Shown here piece after piece: positions 5,878 through 8,415 of a stretch of DNA of 8,415 nucleotides. The notes beneath the pieces were generated by a model. The model was not told the DNA's origin, searched no databases, and was given only the letters and a program-made list of their open reading frames with translations. The stretch is from positions 1-8,415 of the forward strand of contig CANROQ010000039.1 of the NCBI GenBank assembly GCA_947632295.1, read 5' to 3'. Each line of letters opens with the position of its first letter. Within the stretch, counting starts at the first letter, position 1. This stretch comes from an uncultured Bacilli bacterium. GTDB taxonomy: Bacteria; Bacillota_I; Bacilli_A; RF39; UBA660. The position numbers and the translations under genes were made by a program.

Positions 5878-6993
5878 ATGAAAAAAAGAAATGGCTTTAC
5901 ATTAATAGAATTATTAGCAGTAATCGTAATACTAGCCGTAATTGCGTTAATAGCAGTACCAAGAATAATCGAGATATTAAATAAGTCAAGACTGAGTGCA
6001 GCAGAAGATTCAACATATGGAATAGTGGAAGCAGCCGAAAGTTATATTGCAAACTTTATGTTACAAAATCAAGGAGCAATCCCAAGTGAAGAATTAGAAT
6101 TTAGTTGTAATAGTAATGATGGTTGCATTCTAACAAATACTTTAGAAGGATATAATATAGAAAATTTAGAAAAATTAAATTATAAAGGAAAAAAAGTAAG
6201 TAGTGGAAATATAACCATAAGTAATGGTGGAAATAATATAATAACAACAAATTTAGAGGTAAATGGCTATATATGTGGTTATATAGGTGGAATAAGTGAA
6301 TGTATTGAAAAAAGTGATGAAGTAAAAGACAGTGGGACAATAGTATATTTTAATCCAGAAACTGGTATGCAATGTGATGATGATTATAGTGAAGAAAATA
6401 GTGATACTGAAAATAAAACAGGCTGTATGAAATGGTATATATATAATGATTCAAGTGATAGTATGGCTTATAATTTATTATTAGATCATAATACAACAGA
6501 TGTAGTAGCATGGAATTCACAAAATAATAATAAAGATGCAAGTGAGATAAATGCCAAATTAAGAGAAGATACAAAAAGTTGGCAGGATAATTTAAATGCA
6601 AGATTGATAACTGCTGATGAAATAGCAAAAATAGTTGGAAATAATGAATTTGATTCAAGAACTAGTAACAAGGATAAACATTATTACATAGAAGATTCAA
6701 ATCAACAAATAGTAGGTTCTAGAGAAATATGTGAAAGTTTACCAAATGGTTGCCAATATGCTTGGTTATATGATCGAACAGGTGGTGATTGTGAAAATTA
6801 TGGGTGCTTAAACAATGCGACAGGACTTCATAGAGGAGGTTGTTATTGGACCTCTACATCAATTTTTGGCGAATCATCACGTGTGTGGGAAGTTTGCAAA
6901 AATGCTAATGTTGGACATGACTATGCTAGTCGCAATAATTATATTGGTATTCGTCCAGTAATAACAATTTCAAAATCATTAATAAAAAATTAA
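5878..6993 (+). CDS. Prepilin-like protein with cysteine-rich FGE/C-type-lectin-like C-terminal domain
   Basis: A surface or pseudopilus subunit made as a class III prepilin: MKKRNG then FTLIELLAVIVILAVIALIAVP. Prepilin peptidase should cut between Gly6 and Phe7; the mature Glu5 is Glu11. The hydrophobic N-terminal helix runs to about residue 60. Residues 150-371 form a second domain with GTIVYFNPETG, VVAWNS, ARLITADEI (like the RLPTxxE motif of formylglycine-generating-enzyme/FISUMP folds), YWTSTS (323-328) and a terminal GIRPVITISKS. Long prepilin-like proteins ending this way are, to my knowledge, common in uncultured gut Firmicutes. Twelve cysteines (77, 83, 133, 142, 166, 183, 285, 292, 305, 310, 322, 340) suggest disulfides outside the cell. 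Arginine codons are all AGA up to residue 282, then mainly CGN. No other pilus gene lies in the window, so the assembly machinery must be elsewhere. The ligand is unknown. Confidence 0.85.
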   Translation: MKKRNGFTLIELLAVIVILAVIALIAVPRIIEILNKSRLSAAEDSTYGIVEAAESYIANFMLQNQGAIPSEELEFSCNSNDGCILTNTLEGYNIENLEKLNYKGKKVSSGNITISNGGNNIITTNLEVNGYICGYIGGISECIEKSDEVKDSGTIVYFNPETGMQCDDDYSEENSDTENKTGCMKWYIYNDSSDSMAYNLLLDHNTTDVVAWNSQNNNKDASEINAKLREDTKSWQDNLNARLITADEIAKIVGNNEFDSRTSNKDKHYYIEDSNQQIVGSREICESLPNGCQYAWLYDRTGGDCENYGCLNNATGLHRGGCYWTSTSIFGESSRVWEVCKNANVGHDYASRNNYIGIRPVITISKSLIKN

Positions 6994-7017
6994 ATTGCAT
7001 ATTCCTGCAATTTTTTT
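6992..7017. terminator. Terminator between the converging pilin gene and ylbJ
   Basis: AAATTGCA (6992-6999), loop TATTCC, TGCAATTT (7006-7013) with T continuing to 7017. The stem starts inside the pilin stop codon (6991-6993). On the opposite strand the stem is followed by AATTTTTT, so it may also end ylbJ transcription (stop at 7023-7025). Confidence 0.82.
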
Positions 7018-7022
7018 GATTT

Positions 7023-8003
7023 TTAAAATAAATTCATCCACCAATCAAATGTTACAAAAACTAATAATGATGAAATTAGAGCATGGATAATTCTAGCAGT
7101 TAAAAATGGTAAATATTTTATTTTTGTATCGCTTAAAATACTAATTACTTGCATATGGACACTTAGTCCTCCAAATGATATAATCATAGTAGAGAGAATA
7201 CATTTAAGTTTTAATGGAATCTCTTCTAAACTTACATATTTTAATCCTTGTGTCATTTCGACAATACCATTTAGAATACTTTGTTGAAAACTATTTAAAT
7301 TGATATTATTATCAATAATTGTAGTAATGATTAAAAAAACTGTTACAACACCTAAAATTAAGATAAGCGTGTTTATACTATTAAGTAAAGCAGTTGTCAT
7401 TACTTCTCCGAAACTTTTTTTATTTTTATCTTGTTTTTTATTTATTTCATTTAAAACTTTTTTTAAAGAAATTTTGGTATTTTCTTGTTTTGAAGCATAA
7501 TAATTTCTAAAAATAATACCAATAATAAAATTACCTAGATAATGACATATTAATATTAGTAAACCTACTTCTTTATTGTTTAAAAATAACAAGGAAATGG
7601 TTCCTAAAATAAATAATGGATTAGAAAAATGTGTAAACATTAATAATTTTGTGGCTTCCTTTTCATCGATTAAATTTTTTTTATTTAGTTCACGAATGTA
7701 TTTGGCACTACTAGGAAATCCTGAAATCATGCTCATAAAAAGGGCAAAAGCCCCAACGCCTTTAGTTTTAAAAATCTTGTTCATAAAAGGTTTAAATACT
7801 TCGCCAATAATTTCAATAAAGCCATAATTTATTAATAATTCAGATAAAACAAAAAAAGGAAAAAGTGATGGGAAAACATTTTCTTTCCAAATATTAAATG
7901 AAAAATTAACTGTTTCTAAAATTGATTTCGATTCTGTTAATATTTCAAAAGCAATAAAAAGTAAAATGCATAAAATAGTAATTGTTTTAACTGTTTTTTT
8001 CAT
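7023..8003 (-). CDS. ylbJ: YlbJ/SpoVV-family membrane protein (nucleoside-transporter-like gate domain)
   Basis: A 326-residue integral membrane protein of the YlbJ family, which includes the B. subtilis sporulation protein (SpoVV) implicated in moving dipicolinate into the forespore; in other bacteria the substrate is unknown. The start at 8003 is chosen because GGGAGGA lies 7 bases upstream; an ATG at 8018 would place this SD inside the gene. Family motifs in order: NVFPSLFPFFVLSELL (42-57), MISGFPSSAKY (92-102), FTHFSNPLFILGTIS (113-127), and SFGGLSVHMQVIS (276-288). About eight hydrophobic segments are visible, with a charged cytoplasmic-looking stretch at 170-200. It is somewhat shorter than B. 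subtilis YlbJ (about 400). It is divergent from ylbL, the neighbour it also accompanies in Bacillus, which strengthens the assignment. Whether this organism sporulates cannot be judged here. Confidence 0.84.
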   Translation of the reverse strand: MKKTVKTITILCILLFIAFEILTESKSILETVNFSFNIWKENVFPSLFPFFVLSELLINYGFIEIIGEVFKPFMNKIFKTKGVGAFALFMSMISGFPSSAKYIRELNKKNLIDEKEATKLLMFTHFSNPLFILGTISLLFLNNKEVGLLILICHYLGNFIIGIIFRNYYASKQENTKISLKKVLNEINKKQDKNKKSFGEVMTTALLNSINTLILILGVVTVFLIITTIIDNNINLNSFQQSILNGIVEMTQGLKYVSLEEIPLKLKCILSTMIISFGGLSVHMQVISILSDTKIKYLPFLTARIIHALISSLLVFVTFDWWMNLF

Positions 8004-8025
8004 AAAATGTCCTCCCATGTATATT
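7997..8025 (+). promoter_or_regulatory. Possible promoter of ylbL
   Basis: TTTTCA (7997-8002), 17 bases, TATATT (8020-8025) lies across the ylbJ start. The match is moderate. On the opposite strand a TATAAT (8064-8059) inside ylbL could serve ylbJ, but its -35 region is poor. The two start codons are only 44 bases apart, so each gene's promoter must overlap the other gene. Confidence 0.33.
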
Positions 8026-8047
8026 CTTTATTAGAAAGGAAAAGCCT

Positions 8048-8415
8048 ATGTTTAATAAATTATATGATAATAAAAAAGAAAATTTTTTTAAAAAATATCG
8101 TTTTTTCTTAATTTGTGTTTTTATATTAATTATTTTTTCAATTCAATTTCCATATACAATTGATGCACCAGGTGGATATATTAATGTAACTAATCGAATT
8201 AAATTAGATAATGCATATGAATCTAAAGGCTCATTTAATATGGCTTATGTATCGGAAGTTACAGCTACTATTCCAACCTTATTTTTCGCAATGTTAAATC
8301 CAAATTGGGATGTATCTAAAAATGAAGATATATTATTAGAAAATGAAACGATTGAAGATTTGTTATTTCGTAATAAATTAGCGCTTAAAGAAGCCAATAA
8401 CAATGCGATAATAGT
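8048..8415 (+). CDS. ylbL: YlbL/SepM-like PDZ and Lon-type protease, 3' end cut by window
   Basis: The first 122 residues of a membrane-anchored serine protease of the YlbL/SepM group, which in Gram-positive bacteria cleaves extracytoplasmic substrates (for example peptide pheromones in streptococci). A short positively charged N-terminus is followed by one membrane segment (residues of about 18-35). Then come the family landmarks TIDAPGGYINV, AYESKGSFNMAYVSEV, TIPTLFFAMLNPNWDV and LFRNKLALKEANNNAII. The PDZ domain and the Ser-Lys catalytic dyad of the Lon-like domain lie beyond the window edge. A strong SD (GAAAGGAAAAG, 8033-8043) precedes the ATG. It is divergent from ylbJ with only 44 bases between start codons. 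In Bacillus the same two genes lie close together near coaD and rpmF, so those genes may follow. Confidence 0.88.
   Translation, partial: MFNKLYDNKKENFFKKYRFFLICVFILIIFSIQFPYTIDAPGGYINVTNRIKLDNAYESKGSFNMAYVSEVTATIPTLFFAMLNPNWDVSKNEDILLENETIEDLLFRNKLALKEANNNAII

Noticed and set aside
6101..6671. Three open frames on the minus strand inside the pilin gene
   Set aside because: Their products are low-complexity H/Y/L-rich strings, the mirror image of Asn/Ile-rich coding sequence. There is no SD and no family match; the plus-strand prepilin is certain.
7300..7827. Two plus-strand open frames opposite ylbJ
   Set aside because: They are complements of membrane-segment codons of ylbJ, without SD or family features.
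1..8415. tRNA, rRNA, CRISPR array or prophage genes
   Set aside because: No cloverleaf-like sequences, rRNA blocks, regularly spaced repeats or phage structural genes were seen on either strand.

Overview
The window is very AT-rich (roughly a quarter G+C by eye). It has strong Shine-Dalgarno sites, TTGaca/TATAAT promoters and short T-tailed terminators, so it reads as a low-GC Firmicutes/Bacilli chromosome. It may come from an uncultured gut lineage near Erysipelotrichales, RF39 or the Mollicutes; that placement is an inference. Every Trp codon I checked in the recognisable genes is TGG and these genes reach family-typical lengths, so the standard bacterial code fits. No tRNA, rRNA, CRISPR array or classical insertion sequence was seen.

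Layout. (1) 1-1974, plus strand: mutM (first codons cut off by the window edge) and a YibE/F-family membrane protein, tightly spaced as an operon. (2) 1998-4538, minus strand: rpmB (ribosomal protein L28) with its own promoter. Upstream of it is a large acyltransferase-3 membrane protein carrying a catalytic SGNH domain and a second SGNH-like domain that has lost its nucleophile. yibE/F and rpmB converge on one bidirectional terminator. (3) 4539-4898: a noncoding stretch with promoters, a small palindrome and an orphan, near-perfect ribosome-binding site. (4) 4899-5720, plus strand: an Rpn-family PD-(D/E)XK nuclease. It contains an internal SD and in-frame ATG that could make a small C-terminal protein, and it appears to have lost its last residues to a TGA. 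(5) 5878-6993, plus strand: a type IV prepilin-like protein with a cysteine-rich C-terminal domain related to FGE/C-type-lectin folds. The end of that domain has different codon usage and an NNY-codon run. (6) 7023-8003, minus strand, ylbJ, divergent from (7) the 5' part of ylbL (SepM-like PDZ/Lon protease), which runs off the window. This is the familiar Bacilli ylbJ/ylbL neighbourhood.

The housekeeping genes (mutM, rpmB, ylbJ, ylbL) frame an accessory-looking centre (acyltransferase, Rpn, pilin) concerned with the cell surface and probably defence. The strongest leads are the possible intragenic small protein in the rpn gene, the duplicated and decayed SGNH domain, and the pilin's hypervariable-looking C-terminus. 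No complete new multi-gene system is demonstrable here.
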